DNA of 64,000 nucleotides from Molanna angustata (GCA_963576475.1 OY754970.1:29588591-29652590), one strand, 5' to 3'. Shown: positions 12,034 through 22,821, counted from the stretch's first letter. The notes: generated from the letters alone by a model not told the origin. Numbers and translations are program-made.

Positions 12034-12490
12034 TTGAGCTTGAAAGCTTTTGTCTATGACTCGTGTATCTACACTAACTATGTTCCTCCAGTCCCTTACT
12101 GCCAAAAGTTTACACAAAATAAAATACGTTCAGCTAGCAATGAAAAGGTAAATGTTTGGCGAGATTCCGAGATCGAATCAGAAACATGGAGATTAGACGT
12201 CACCAAAGGTTGCCGACATTGCAGAGAGAGGAGCAATGCTGAAATGGCAGGGGGCGGGTCATGTGGCGAGACAAGGCAGTGTCAGTGTCAGAGTCACCTA
12301 GAATCCTGAAGCGGAGGCCCTGGACCAACAAAAGAGGCGTAGAAAGACCACTAAAACGGTGGACAGATGACATTGTCCGGCATGAGGGTTGTGGATGGCA
12401 CCAAACAACTCAAAACAGAAATAAGTGGAAAAGTTTAAAAGATGCCTTTTATCCAGCAGCAGATCAAACATGGCTGATAAGTAAGTAAAT
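12034..12490 (+). pseudogene. degraded RTE-type LINE C-terminus
   Basis: First frame: SLKAFVYDSCI and KFTQNKIRSASN, matching the LKxxVFxxCILPVMTYG / KLRTTQRAMERSM region of RTE-like ORF2 proteins. Second frame: RPLKRWTDDIVRHEGCGWHQ then NRNKWKSLKDAF, matching the RPxxRWxDDIVKxAGxxWxxxAQDRxxWxxLxEAF end. The frame changes near 12260-12310. No RT core is present. Confidence 0.7.
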
Positions 12491-12667
12491 ATTATATTTC
12501 ATAAATGTATATTGAACATCTTCTTCTTGGCATTTAGAATGATTTGTTACAGCCAGAATGATGTGGTAGATAAAAGAGAAAGTACTCGAGAGACCACTTG
12601 AACTAAATGGACTCCCAGACTACTACACCTTGCCTTGCATGGGATACCAGAGTGAAGAACGATACCA

Positions 12668-12851
12668 GGGGGACAAGTCTGGTCGACCGTCGAAATCAAA
12701 ACCCTCCAAGTTTACCCATATCATGGATACAATTATCATATGGAGTTCTATACTATGCTAGGATATTAATGAACTCCATATGATATTTGTATCCATGATA
12801 TGGGTAAATATGTGGGGTTTGGATGTCGACGGTTGACCAGACTTGCCCCCC
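12668..12851. mobile_element. foldback MITE, copy 2
   Basis: Ends GGGGGACAAGTCTGGTC and GACCAGACTTGCCCCC mirror each other. The core is a 38-bp inverted repeat (12711-12748 against 12771-12808) with one mismatch and a 22-base loop. Same family as 2725-2874, including the TTACCCATATCATGGATA core. Right flank again reads as LINE C-terminal code (GRPSKRWKD). Confidence 0.88.
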
Positions 12852-12960
12852 AGGAAGACCCTCCAAAAGATGGAAAGACAAAAAAAAAACGCTGGGATTG
12901 CACATCCCAGGAGGTCGCAAATTCTGCAGAAATTTCAAACTTCGACCGGTTTAACAAGAA
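12852..12960 (+). pseudogene. LINE C-terminal scrap (GRPxKRWKD)
   Basis: Immediately after the MITE the plus frame reads GRPSKRWKDKKK, the basic tail motif of LINE ORF2, then loses similarity. Insertion of the MITE probably broke this copy. Confidence 0.45.
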
Positions 12961-13059
12961 GAAGACATTAAACAACAATACAAACAGTGGAAGAAGAACT
13001 TGAAGAAAAACTGAAACAGTTCTTGAAGAAGAAATTGCTATTTTCCTTATCACAAAAAT

Positions 13060-13800
13060 ATGCAATATTTTCTCAATAATTTACTTTATATTACCTTAGC
13101 TATCTTTGCTATTCACAGTATTCACTAACTCGTTTAGATATCCATTTATAAAATAAAATATGTTCAACCGAGCCTGAAATGGAGTGAAAGATAATAGAAA
13201 TTACATTGGTTCAACTATTTACGTGCAGGCAACATTATGTATGTAGGTATGTATGATCATGTGGACAGGTAGGTACATACTATCCTGATTGACTGGTCAA
13301 CGTGGAAAGGAAAATTTATAACACTAATTAATGGTTAAATAACTGAACTGCTATGTTTAGTTGAAAAAAATACTTCATTATATTTATTATCACGTAAGTC
13401 GGATATTTTTATTGTTGCATACCTATACGCAAACAAAATACAAACTAATCTCTCAATAGATGGCGTTACAAATAGGTTTCTTCGTCATTATTTTAAAACT
13501 AACAGATTTTTATGATTAAAATATATACAATTTTCAAAAATTAGATTGATAGGGAACTCATAATTGGTGAACGTTACGCATGCACATAAAGTGATCACGT
13601 AAACTAGCCGATGACAGGTCGTAAGCCCTATATGTGCCTTGAGTTCCTGGTTCTCCTATTATATTCCAAATTCGTGTCAATTGAGATGTAAAAAATTGTC
13701 ATAAAATCCCGCGTAGGTGTTTTTTGGCTTCCAACGAAATACAGCTTTCGAAATAGGTAGGTTATTTCAAAAATTATTTTTATGAGCATTCGGGTAGAAC
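13060..13800. other. AT-rich spacer
   Basis: No gene recognised. The segment near 13585-13620 resembles 8237-8280 and is probably an old dispersed repeat. Confidence 0.35.
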
Positions 13801-13854
13801 TTGGTAGAAAGACCGTTTTTTAGACCTTTTGGTCTGTTTTAAGACGCCTGCTCC

Positions 13855-13985
13855 TCCTGCTAAGTGGACTTCCAGCTATCTCTCCATCTTTCGGCGGTCT
13901 ATTACCGCGAGGCTGATTTGCAGCATGATATGAGGAAGTCTGGTGCTGTCCATCCTTTGGACGTGACCATTCCAGTACCTCCTCC
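13855..13985 (-). pseudogene. LINE C-terminal scrap, minus strand
   Basis: Reverse frame reads YWNGHVQRMDSTRLPHIML, the WxGHVxRMxxxRLPxxxL block after the RT domain of many LINEs, then a stop. The 72-codon plus frame at 13864-14082 is its shadow. Confidence 0.5.
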
Positions 13986-14103
13986 GCTGCCTACTCCATC
14001 TAATGAAATCGCCAACTTCTATTTTCCACATAGATTTTTTAGTATGTCAAAATCATTCAATCAAAATACTATATGGACTTGAAGTATTTTAAATAATATG
14101 AAA

Positions 14104-14210
14104 ATATATTTAGCGTTGCTAATCCAGTGGTAGCGAGTTCGAATCCTGTCACGACCGATTTCGTTCACCTATAGCACAGGCATATGCTTAATTTATGGAA
14201 TATACGATGA
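14104..14210 (+). mobile_element. tRNA-derived SINE, family B
   Basis: Contains a B-box-like GCGAGTTCGAATCCTG and the family-specific TTTCGTTCACCTATAG and GGCATATGCTT. Same family as 10490-10640, in the opposite orientation. The A-box is eroded. Confidence 0.5.
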
Positions 14211-14483
14211 TATATATATGTATACTTGTTACAAGAACACGTTCATTCTTTTAAAAATATATATAAAATATTTCGTTAAAGTATTCATTTCTAGTTACAT
14301 AATATAACTATGCACAATGAACAACCTCTAAATTTATAAAAATTAACAAAACTTAAACATGAAAGTATAAAAATACATCAAATTTTGCGCCAAAATTCGA
14401 ACAATTTTGTCCCTTGCAAACAACTTATATTACATATTTTTAAATGAGCCGGTATTTCAAGTAATATTATTTCAAAGCATTAC
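14211..14483. other. AT-rich intron or 3' flank of the 14.5-kb exon
   Basis: If the donor at 14484/14483 is used, this is the start of the intron of the minus-strand gene. Nothing else recognised. Confidence 0.4.
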
Positions 14484-14919
14484 CTGTGAAGGATGGCCGC
14501 GGAACGACAAATTTCCTCCCATTGTATAAGTCTTCATAAGGCTGATGATAGTATATTCCTTGATCAGACGATGGAACCTCAAAGTGATCATTGTGAAAGT
14601 CTACTTCGTCAATTCCAGCAAATACTGAATGACTGTCGGACGAAAACAATGTCCGAGGTGTAGAGGCTCTTTGCATTTCTAATCTGTAGTCATGATTGGT
14701 TGGAATGTAATAAAAGTTGGATGAATTGGGTTCACCGCCTGGACTCTGAGGAGTTTCAGGGTCTGGAGTGTCTTCCAAGTGCCTTCTCATGAAAGCATAG
14801 TTTTCCAAGTCCCACGGGTCAACGTAAACCCTAGTTGATGGGGTCTTGGACGATGGTGTGTCTTCTTCCTCGCTTCCAAAATCCATCGAACTCCAATAAT
14901 TCGATGTATTTCCCGGCAT
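14484..14919 (-). CDS. first coding exon of an unidentified protein gene
   Basis: From the ATG at 14919 the minus strand reads 145 codons plus one base, with codon use and composition unlike the surrounding repeats. The peptide is acidic and rich in S/T-P (EEEDTPSSKTPST, TPDPETPQSPGG, RASTPRTLF) and has an aromatic block, VYVDPWDLENYAFMRRHLED. I do not recognise a family, so no function is given. The frame would stop at 14467, but CACAG|GTAATG at 14484 is a good splice donor, so I favour a first coding exon with phase 1 and further exons to the left, probably beyond the window; I found no convincing continuation. Upstream sequence carries two E2F-like sites. No signal peptide or membrane segment is visible. 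Likely a regulatory, largely disordered protein; that is inference. Confidence 0.65.
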
Positions 14920-15140
14920 TATAAAAATCTATCACAAACGATTCATGCACATTGATTCCAACTGTTCCTCAATAGGAAATATGTTTTTTTTTTTCACAAC
15001 ACTATTTTTACGACAAAACAAGCGATAGAAATAGGTAGCTACCTACCAACTTGAAATATACATTTAATTTTAGTATTGATATCAGATATTATTTCATACA
15101 CGCGCCACAAATTTAGACACTATTATAGATAACATTCAAG

Positions 15141-15152
15141 TTTGGCGGGAAA
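15141..15152. promoter_or_regulatory. E2F-type site
   Basis: TTTGGCGGGAAA is a palindromic match to the canonical E2F/DP binding site. It lies 222 bp upstream of the minus-strand start codon at 14919. Confidence 0.55.
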
Positions 15153-15257
15153 GCACCTCGTTCGAGAATACGAATACAACTGACAGCCGCGATCCGAATC
15201 AACAACTCTATACTTCATGCATCGCACACCGGTGGAAAAGCGAAGTGTGGGAAAATA

Positions 15258-15271
15258 AATGGCGGGAGAAA
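15258..15271. promoter_or_regulatory. second E2F-like site
   Basis: AATGGCGGGAGAAA is a weaker GGCGGGA match, about 105 bp further from the start codon. Two sites in a short promoter-like interval suggest cell-cycle regulation; not proven. Confidence 0.35.
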
Positions 15272-15620
15272 ATAAAATATCTATTCATCAATATTTATTT
15301 ACCGATTCACCAATTATTTACGCTGGCACTTAAACTTTGAACCTAATTAAATTATATTTTTTTTTGATAATTATTAGGTAAAATAAACTAATAAGGAAGA
15401 AAATCTTCCAGTTTCCTTTCAGCATTTTCGACAAATGAGAAAATGGTTTTACGGTGGACTCTTTTTTAAAACTGCTTTTTCTTTCACCAATATTTCCCAA
15501 GTTTGAATGAAAACGGATGTAAATTGACAAAATAAACATTCAGTGACACTACTTGTATATATTATTATATGTTAGGTAGGTACTATGTTAGAGTTGTGTT
15601 TTGTCTCGACCGAATTCATT
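15272..15620. other. AT-rich spacer upstream of the promoter region
   Basis: No gene or element recognised. A minus frame at 15330-15539 has no family resemblance. Confidence 0.35.
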
Positions 15621-15626
15621 TTCAAT

Positions 15627-16795
15627 ACAATAATTCAACTGTCGATTTGTTCAATTGAATTTAATTCTTATAGTTTCAAGCCATGATCCGCGATATTTAT
15701 ATGGCCAGGTCTATATTTTTCATAATTTTTCAACTTTGATGTCATCAAACACCACCTTAGCATATATGCTACATATATGGATAGTGGATAGCCTAAAATT
15801 TAAGAAAATATAGAAAAGTTTATGCCTGCAAAACTTTTATACTCGGATTTTTTTACCAATCAACATTTCATTTTTATTACAATTTTCCAAAAATCTCAAA
15901 AACCATAAAAGATAGAGCACTGAAAATGTGTATAAATATACACAAATACAATGTCTTGAAACAGTTTTTACAAAAAAGTTCCAGAATTTCTCAAACTTCT
16001 CTTATAAAGAAAAACACTGATTTATGATAAATTTAAAGTATTTAACTGTCTATATTTCCCTTTTTTTAAATATCGAAAAACGCCAAAATACCAAACAAAA
16101 ATTACAAATATTGTAGCAGTAGGTACATCTCAAAATTTTCTGAACAATTTTTGTAAAAATTGATTTTAGTATCGACATCGATTCATACGATTTGTATGGC
16201 AAAATACGCAATATCTACAGAGACTCTCAATAGTTAGGTAGGTACTTATTCTCAAAGCATACATGATACATACCATCAAGTTGTTTACATATTCGGAGTA
16301 GGAAAAAGGAATGAGCTCCTCACTATCGTATCTTGACTTAAATGTTTTGGGTTTTAGTCTGGATCTGTGAGACGATAAATATCGTAAGTCTCCAGAATTA
16401 GGCAACTTGTTATTGGGTGCGTGTTAAGGCGCTAAGAGCCTTTGACCATCATGTTTGGAGGTTAACTCCTCTTTGACGATTCCGTTGAGAGTTTTGAAAA
16501 AAATATATATGATTCATATACTTTTATACTTCAAAATCATTGTAGGAAAAAAGTCTACTTCTATTTATAATAGGTAAAAAAAATACCAAACTAAGGCTGT
16601 TTTCGAATTAAAACTTCTACATATCTTAATATTTGACATAGTAGGTACCTGTTAGTCGCCCGAGAAGCAAAATAAAAATAAAAAAACAAAATATATTTAA
16701 ATATTTAAACATTTGGATTTGGATTTAATGTTTTCTTCAACTTTACATACTATCACCATCAATGGTTGGATCTCACGTGTTGAGTGCAACTAGTA
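15627..16795 (+). mobile_element. recurrent element 'A', diverged copy with nested SINE
   Basis: Starts TCAACTGTCGATTTGTTC and ends in CATCAATGGTTGGATCTCAC..CAACTAGT near 16795. Internal landmarks (TATACTCGGA, AACCATAAAAGATAG, TGATAAATTTA, GATTTGTATGGCA) keep the order seen in the full copy at 52461-53515. It is more diverged than that copy. A SINE interrupts it at about 16350-16690. Confidence 0.75.
16350..16690 (+). mobile_element. SINE family A body with internal insertion
   Basis: GTCTGGATCTGTGAGACGAT, GTAAGTCTCCAGAAT, CAACTTGTTATTGGGTGCG and, after a gap, TTAATATTTGACATAGTA, CCTGTTAG and GCCCGAGAAGCAA match in order the reverse complement of the SINE at 40975-41213. Between them, about 16405-16620 is an unrelated insertion. 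The tRNA-like head is absent. It ends in an A-rich tail. Confidence 0.65.
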
Positions 16796-17099
16796 TTACT
16801 AGTTTTATTGTTTAGCGCCGTTTTGTGAAACAAGGTCATTTTAAGGACGCTCTAGCCTAATTGTTTGATTAAAAATATTTCAGTAATCCAGCCTAGACTG
16901 AAAGTCTAAACAAAAGGTGAGTATGTTAAATAACATGGATGTAATTGGATTGAATGTTGGTATTTTCCAATTTATTTACTGACATTCGAAGCCAATAGAT
17001 TAATGATTATCGTCCAATAAAATACCTTGCTAAAATATGAACAAATACTAGCAATTAGCAATAAAATGAAAAAAAAAACAGCTGATGCAATATATAGAA
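16796..17099. other. AT-rich spacer
   Basis: No feature recognised. Confidence 0.35.
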
Positions 17100-18181
17100 A
17101 AAAAAATAATTTTGTATGAACAACAGTCAGGATTTCGGGAAAAAAAATCATGCAAAATGGCTCTAAATGTAGAAATAGATGTCTGAAAAGAATGATGAGC
17201 CCTCTCTAAGACCACGAGGAAACATCAAAACCAATGTGATGAAGAAAAGGAGACAAATAATGGTGACACTATGAAATTTATTCAAAATATTTACATTTAT
17301 TTCTCACATAACTGAAACAACTAATAAAGCTTTAAAATGCCTTGGATATATTTTGAGAACCGTCAAAAATTTTAGATCTATTAATACATTTAAAACCCTA
17401 TATACATCACTTGTTCGTAGTAATCTTGAATATAATTCAACTATATGGTCGCCGTTTTATAATGTGCACTCATTGAGGGTCGAAAGGGTTCAACATAAAT
17501 TTTTAAGATTTGTAAATTATAAATTATCCATTCCCTTAGAAAAATTAAATTATGATTTTCTAATGAGTATTTTAAATTTATCGAAATTATCAAACAGAAG
17601 AACGATTTGTGATTTAATTCGTTTATTTAAAATAATCAACGGTATATTGGACACCCCTGACCTAGTTGAAATGATAAAATTCAGAGTACCTACAAGGTTT
17701 GCTTCACGTCAAAACGCACCTTTTCATATAGAGAATCTTCGAAATAACTTTATCATTAACTCACCAATACATAGATTGCACCGCCTTGGAAACCAATATA
17801 GTGCTGTTGATATATTTAATGTACACACTATAGATGGTTTCAAAAGGATGCTTAACGCATATTATAATTTTTGATTTTTACTTTGCTTTGTTTATTTTTG
17901 TTGTTTAAATTGAATATGTAATACTGTTTATTTTTTTTTCTTCTTTTATGTCTAGTTTTTTTTTATCATTTACCTCTATTTTATTTTATTATGTTGTATT
18001 ATGTTGTTTTATATTGTTCTTCCTTTAACTACTTACGTTTTTTTATTATGTACCTATATAATCGATGTATTTACACTTATTGTTATTTTTTTATGCCTAC
18101 ATTGTTCTATTTATCCTGTATTTTTTTGTAAATGCCCTATTATGGGCGTATATATAATAAATAAATAAATAAATAAATAAA
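17100..18181 (+). pseudogene. internally deleted LINE ending in a (TAAA)n tail
   Basis: At 17114-17170 the frame QSGFREKKSCKMAL is the RT N-terminal QSGFRxxxSCxTAL block. Sequence then jumps to the post-RT region at about 17300: ALKCLGYILRTVKNF, NLEYNSTIWSPFYNVHSLRV, ERVQHKFLRFVNYKLS, to the stop at 17872. Motifs A-C are deleted. The C-terminus is clearly related to the LINE at 43925-45265 (EYNSIVWSPCYTVH, VERVQNKFLRYINFKM). A T-rich 3' UTR and a TAAA-type tail (18153-18181) mark the 3' end. Confidence 0.85.
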
Positions 18182-18280
18182 ATATCAGTATAGTTGGTCC
18201 ATGGTAATTAAATAATAAAAAAACAAACACAACAACAACAGAGTACAAATAACAAAACAAAACGATAACAATCCAACTCT

Positions 18281-18850
18281 CAAACACAACCGAGCACGAA
18301 GAGACGCCGACCAGAAGGTGCAGCCCCAGTGTACAGCGACATCCTTTCTCCAGGCATGTCACTGTCTTCCACGTGGTGGCTGTCCGGCGGGGCCCAGCCT
18401 CTGCGTCCGGCTGGCAGGTCCTTGTCGTACTCGGCGTAGTTCCTCTTCTCCTCTGCCAGACAGTCACCCATGGCTGGCTCCGTGCCACACGGCAACGCTA
18501 TGAAGGCGCATCTCAACAGAGGTGGCAGGCCAGCTGGGAGCCTCACCGGAGGCGAACCGACGCCCCAGACGACACGGAAAGCCCCTCGTGGTCCAATCTG
18601 CGAGCCGCCACGTTCCCTGCTGCGGTGGCCCAACACTGCGCCCTGCCTCCACATCTCTGTCCTGTTGATGCCCTCATCTTGTCTCAGTAGCACCGGCAGC
18701 GTCCATGCGCGTGACGTGTCCTGTCACGCAGACCTCCTACGTCGTCGAAAACATGGCCGCCATCGGGAGCACATGTCGACCGATGACGGCGTCACACCAA
18801 ACCGTCCGTTTCCCACCAGAGTTGAACGCCAAGAGCGCGCGCATAGAACA
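18281..18850. other. GC-rich island, unassigned
   Basis: About 570 bp of markedly GC- and CpG-rich sequence between a LINE tail and a P-like element, in a surrounding that is strongly AT-rich. Open frames exist on both strands (for example minus 18693-18280, 137 codons; plus 18373-18690), which is expected in GC-rich DNA and does not itself show coding. I recognise no domain. It could be the 5' region of another element, a CpG-rich promoter, or part of a transferred or contaminant sequence. Confidence 0.4.
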
Positions 18851-19027
18851 CACTAACTATAGAACGCAAGCCACCGTACATAGAAATTGTACCAACTTTT
18901 GAACCAACTTGAAGTTGGCAACATAACAATACTGCTTACTGCCATCTGTTAAACCGTACAAAAGCTCATTAAGAGGCGGGGCATAGACGGGGCTAGGCAA
19001 GGGGCCGCCCATACCTTATAATCTTTA

Positions 19028-19092
19028 CAGTAAAAATGCAATCAAATTCCCTCATTTGTGAGTTTAGTCACAAGTTACAGTACTGACAACAA
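19028..19092. repeat. left TIR of the P-like element
   Basis: Begins CAGTAAAAATGCAATC and is the reverse complement of the right end at about 90% by eye. Confidence 0.8.
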
Positions 19093-19857
19093 TAAGTATA
19101 AAATAAGTACTTTTTTTATCTAATGGCAATTTTTTTTTAGTGGCAATATTGAAGTAAGCAAATGACCCTGAAGTTAGAGATGGGCTCAATTCAGACAAAT
19201 ATTATTTTAAAATTGAATATTTTTCAATTTACAAATATGATAAATGAACAAGCATAAATCTTTTTCAATTTACAATTATGATAAATGAACAATAATTTAC
19301 AATTATGATAAAGCATATTATAATAAATGTCATTTTCTACAAAAAATGTCTCATATATTTAACTTTGATTATTAAATAATTAGGATCATTCATCTGCATA
19401 TAAATAAAGTAGACCTCGTAAGATTGGTTTTGCACATGTTTGTGCACGGCTAAATTCATGTCAGTCTGCCTGTCCATGAATTCGTTTGAAACCTTACTAT
19501 GTCAAAATCGGCAATTTTACAGTAGAGCAAAAAAATTCATCATTTATTGTTTGACACATTAATGTATGATAAGACAATGATTATTACATACTAAATTATA
19601 ATTGATATTTTTTTCTGAAATTAATTAGATGTCATTTTGTCGTGTTTACAACTTGATAGTTTACTAATTTAAATGTTTTTTTAAATACAAAAATTATTAG
19701 TATCATATCTTCATGATTTATATGATTAATTATTTTTGATTAATTTCTCCTGGCGGAAATCAGATGTTATGGTGGTCTTAGCAACTTTAAATGATTTACA
19801 GAAAAGGGGATATATATTAAAAAATGCATATTTTTTTAGATACCAAGCTTTATTAAA

Positions 19858-21392
19858 AAAAATCCATCGGTTCTATATTTTTCAAATTAGTGACTTGTTT
19901 ACATTTTCTCCATACTTTTTTTTGTAATGCCTTGATTTTCTTTTTTCGATTTTTATCAAGTATATGTGAACGAACAGCTCTCTCTTTAACGTATTTTTCT
20001 TGGAGTGTCCTGCATAGAAATATCATTTTCAGGCAATGTTGGATTTGATGATGAACAACTAGGCACCGAAGGTTCAAGAAGGATGGGTGAAGTTATCTGA
20101 AAAAAAAAAATCAATGTAAATTAAGAATGTCCGCAAGTGTATTTATAAAATTTAATAACGTATATCAAAATAATGATTCAATAAGTATATAGGTTAGGAT
20201 ATTTAAAAACTTGTAGGTATATAAAATTTACAAAAAAGTCCGAAACAGAACAAATAAGTAATATTTAATAAACACATAATTTGATAAGTACTAAGTCAGA
20301 AAAAAAACTATCAACTTACTTCAGGACAAACAGTATCTAATTGAGAGAAAATTGAAGAGACATTATTCTTAATTTTTCTTTTATAACCACTTCGGTCAAT
20401 TTCATCATCTCTGAAATGCTTTGAACAAATGACTGTGCTTGAAGATTGTTGCCAATTTGGAGGACGATTGACAGCGGCAATCCACAAAACTCTAAGAGCT
20501 GGATTTTTTGGAAATCTGTAAAAAATACACATGTTTTTCACGTCCATTTACATAAATAAATTAAAAACATTATAAATATAAAATAAAAACATTAACAATA
20601 TTGTGTAATACCTAAAGATGTCAGATAAAATAACATTAATAAATAAAGTGCGTTTAAGATTATTTTAATAATATGAAATCCCGTTTCACAAGAAATATAA
20701 AATAATAACGCCAGTAACTTGTAGGTATTCATTTTGTCAGTGCCAACATATTCTAAATTGTCTATTTTTCATAATTTAATTGTAATATGTTGCACTATTG
20801 TATTGTTGTTATTTTTGTATGTTAATGTGGACTTAAATAAATAAACAAATAAAATTTTGAATTTGCAGAAAAATTATTAGAAAATAAATATTGAAAATAA
20901 ATTCATGTCCAATGCCCAACTCTACGGTCGAATGAAATATGGCGGCTAATATCGCAGCGGAAATATGTGATGTGATTGACATGCTCAATTATCTTAAATC
21001 ATTAATAAAATATTTGGTGACAATATAAAAACATTACAAATATGTGACAAAATGATTGAAAAAGCATTAACAGTAAATACAAATTATGTTTTTTCTCAAA
21101 TTGTGCCCGAAACATATTACAATATAATGGCGGATTACGGTCGTATCCACAATTTACAAAACCAATGAAATTAAAAATAAGTAAAATTTTAAGAAACTAT
21201 TACAAATAATTATATCGTTCTAAATATTAAATCATTAAGAACGAATCATTCAAAAAAATAACTATACAATTATAATTTAACCGTGGCCAGTTGGATACGC
21301 AATATTACGTTAAATATAGTAGGTTAGTTTCAATACTTACGCTTACGAGTGAAAAGATATACCGTGTCCTTTATTCCTACATTTCACCACAT
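19858..21392 (-). pseudogene. P-element/THAP9-like transposase N-terminus, broken
   Basis: Exon a (about 21392-21347) reads VVKCRNKGHGISFHS and ends at donor TC|GTAAGC. Exon b (20515-20320) follows acceptor TTTTTTACAG with FPKNPALRVLWIAAVNRPPN and ends VICSKHFRDDEI..., the C-terminal part of a THAP zinc finger, with donor GAA|GTAAGT. Exon c (from 20096, acceptor TTTTCAG) encodes a Ser/Pro linker ending DTPRKIR, then after a frameshift a lysine-rich coiled coil (RKKKIKALQKKVWRKCKQ). Phases a-b-c are compatible. Defects seen: no in-frame ATG in exon a, one of the two N-terminal zinc cysteines missing, a frameshift in exon c, and no catalytic domain. In P-type transposases the THAP domain binds the element ends; this copy cannot encode active enzyme. 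Confidence 0.75.
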
Positions 21393-21547
21393 TTTGTTTC
21401 CAATAATTAGTTAAGAAAAAAGAGAAAAAACGATTTTTGGAAGCAATAATACTTTTAGGTTAAAAAACGAGATGTTTACGAAATATTTTGCGTTGCAAAC
21501 AATAAGAATGAAGTTTGCGCTAGTTTGCTCGGATAACATATTTTGTT

Positions 21548-21612
21548 GTCAATACTGTAACTTGTGACTAAACTCCAAAATGAGGGAATTTGATTGCATT
21601 TTTAATGTACTG
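21548..21612. repeat. right TIR of the P-like element
   Basis: Reverse complement begins CAGTACATTAAAAATGCAATC. It carries a small insertion relative to the left TIR after CAGTA. Confidence 0.8.
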
Positions 21613-21715
21613 AAGGCGCCTCCATCCTATTATTCCTCCAAGTATTCCTCCAAGGGGCTAGGCCTATAGGGGGGGGGGGCTAAATTGGACTTTATTTATT
21701 TATTCGAATATTGCC

Positions 21716-21803
21716 TCCTTGCAGTTATTTCTTATAATGGTTGAAATTGTATAATATGCTTAATTATTCAACCATTATGAGAAACACTGCAAGAAGGAAG
21801 TAA
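21716..21803. repeat. imperfect foldback, ~30-bp arms
   Basis: Arms CTTGCAGTTATTTCTTATAA plus TGGTTGAA and their inverse TTCAACCATTATGAGAAACA plus CTGCAAG flank an AT-rich loop of about 30 bases. It lies 100 bp outside the P-like element. Possibly a tiny MITE. Confidence 0.65.
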
Positions 21804-21936
21804 AATTCACATACAAAAAATCTTAGGTTAAAAAGAAAAGACAATTGTAATGAACAATGGTGTTTATTATAACGAATTATTCGACATTTATAAAATAATA
21901 TAATATGAAATATAAATGCCAAATCATACCACAATA

Positions 21937-22119
21937 TCATATTGTCTTATTTAAATGAAATTTGCTAAAATCTTTGCTGAGAAGATGAATATTTCCACGC
22001 GCGGAAATCCACTTTATCAATCTACAACGATCTCGTATTGACGGAAAACAAAATTGCCGTTGTATTGATTTGATTGATTCCTTCGAACCACATGAAGTGA
22101 CACAACATCGACGTGGCAT
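21937..22119 (-). pseudogene. THAP-domain N-terminal fragment
   Basis: From ATG 22119 the minus strand reads MPRRCCVTSC, the typical THAP start with its first Cys pair, then FCFPSIRDR and W in the expected positions. The expected C-x2-H pair (ICSKHF in other copies) is replaced by LLSKDFSKFH and the frame stops at 21937. It is a separate copy from the one inside 19028-21612. It could be the first exon of a host gene or a remnant of another P-like element; the missing zinc ligands favour a remnant. Confidence 0.45.
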
Positions 22120-22209
22120 TTTAAAATATTCAAGTTGTTTACAAAGCTTTTAAATATGAAATGCGAAATAAGAAATAATAGTTTTGGACCGCGTTTCACG
22201 GAAAACACA

Positions 22210-22815
22210 ATGACAGATGACAGAACACATCACATGCACATCACCAACACGTGAAGAATATATTATTGCCAGAATAAAACAAATTTCCCACATCATTTTC
22301 AGTTATTTCAGTAAATAAATTCATCTCAATGTTTTTAGCAAACGCGACATATGCTAAAAATAAGAAATAACAATTATATTAATAAATTAAGTAGTTAAAA
22401 AGTATTCGCTCATGAAAAATTTAAAATATACTTGAAAGATTACCAAATCGATGTTTTTTTTTTTACTTATGGCAAAATTTTCTGATTTCTAAACAGAAAC
22501 ATCTCTTAAACCGTACAAAAGCTTTCTGATATTATAATACACACATACATACACACACACATACCATCACCACAGAATTGGACCGATTTCAATGTATGGT
22601 GGCTGAGCGCGCGTACCATAGCGCATGCTAGTTGCTAGCTGCGGCTAGCTGCAAGTCTCGTTGCTCTCCCGCAAACACCGCTAGTTTCTTTCAGAAATGT
22701 GGCCGAGGAAAAAACTATTGTTTTTCGGCAAAATTTATTCTCGGGCATAACAAGAAGACAATGAAAAAAAATATATATTATAACTGTCTTTTTAGATTTT
22801 CAAAGAACACTTGAA
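22210..22815. other. AT-rich stretch with shared 17-mer
   Basis: TAAACCGTACAAAAGCT near 22508 also occurs near 18951, on the other side of the P-like element, in the same orientation, so both belong to an older dispersed repeat. Short CA-rich tract near 22541-22562. No gene recognised. Confidence 0.4.
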
Positions 22816-22821
22816 AGATAT

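Larger units (their letters stand above)
19028..21612. mobile_element. P-like (THAP transposase) element, internally deleted
   Basis: The ends form inverted repeats of about 65 bp: left 19028-19092 and right 21548-21612 share AATGCAATCAAATTCCCTCA, GAGTTTAGTCACAAGTTACAG and GACAACAA. Inside, on the minus strand, are three exon-like pieces encoding a THAP domain, a linker and a basic coiled coil, the N-terminal architecture of P-element/THAP9 transposases. The RNase H-like catalytic domain is missing. At ~2.6 kb this is a nonautonomous deletion derivative. I could not identify an 8-bp target duplication with certainty. Confidence 0.78.

Noticed and set aside
18280..18856. Bacterial contamination or transferred bacterial gene
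   Set aside because: GC-rich, but no bacterial family recognised and no ribosome-binding or operon structure; kept only as an open question.
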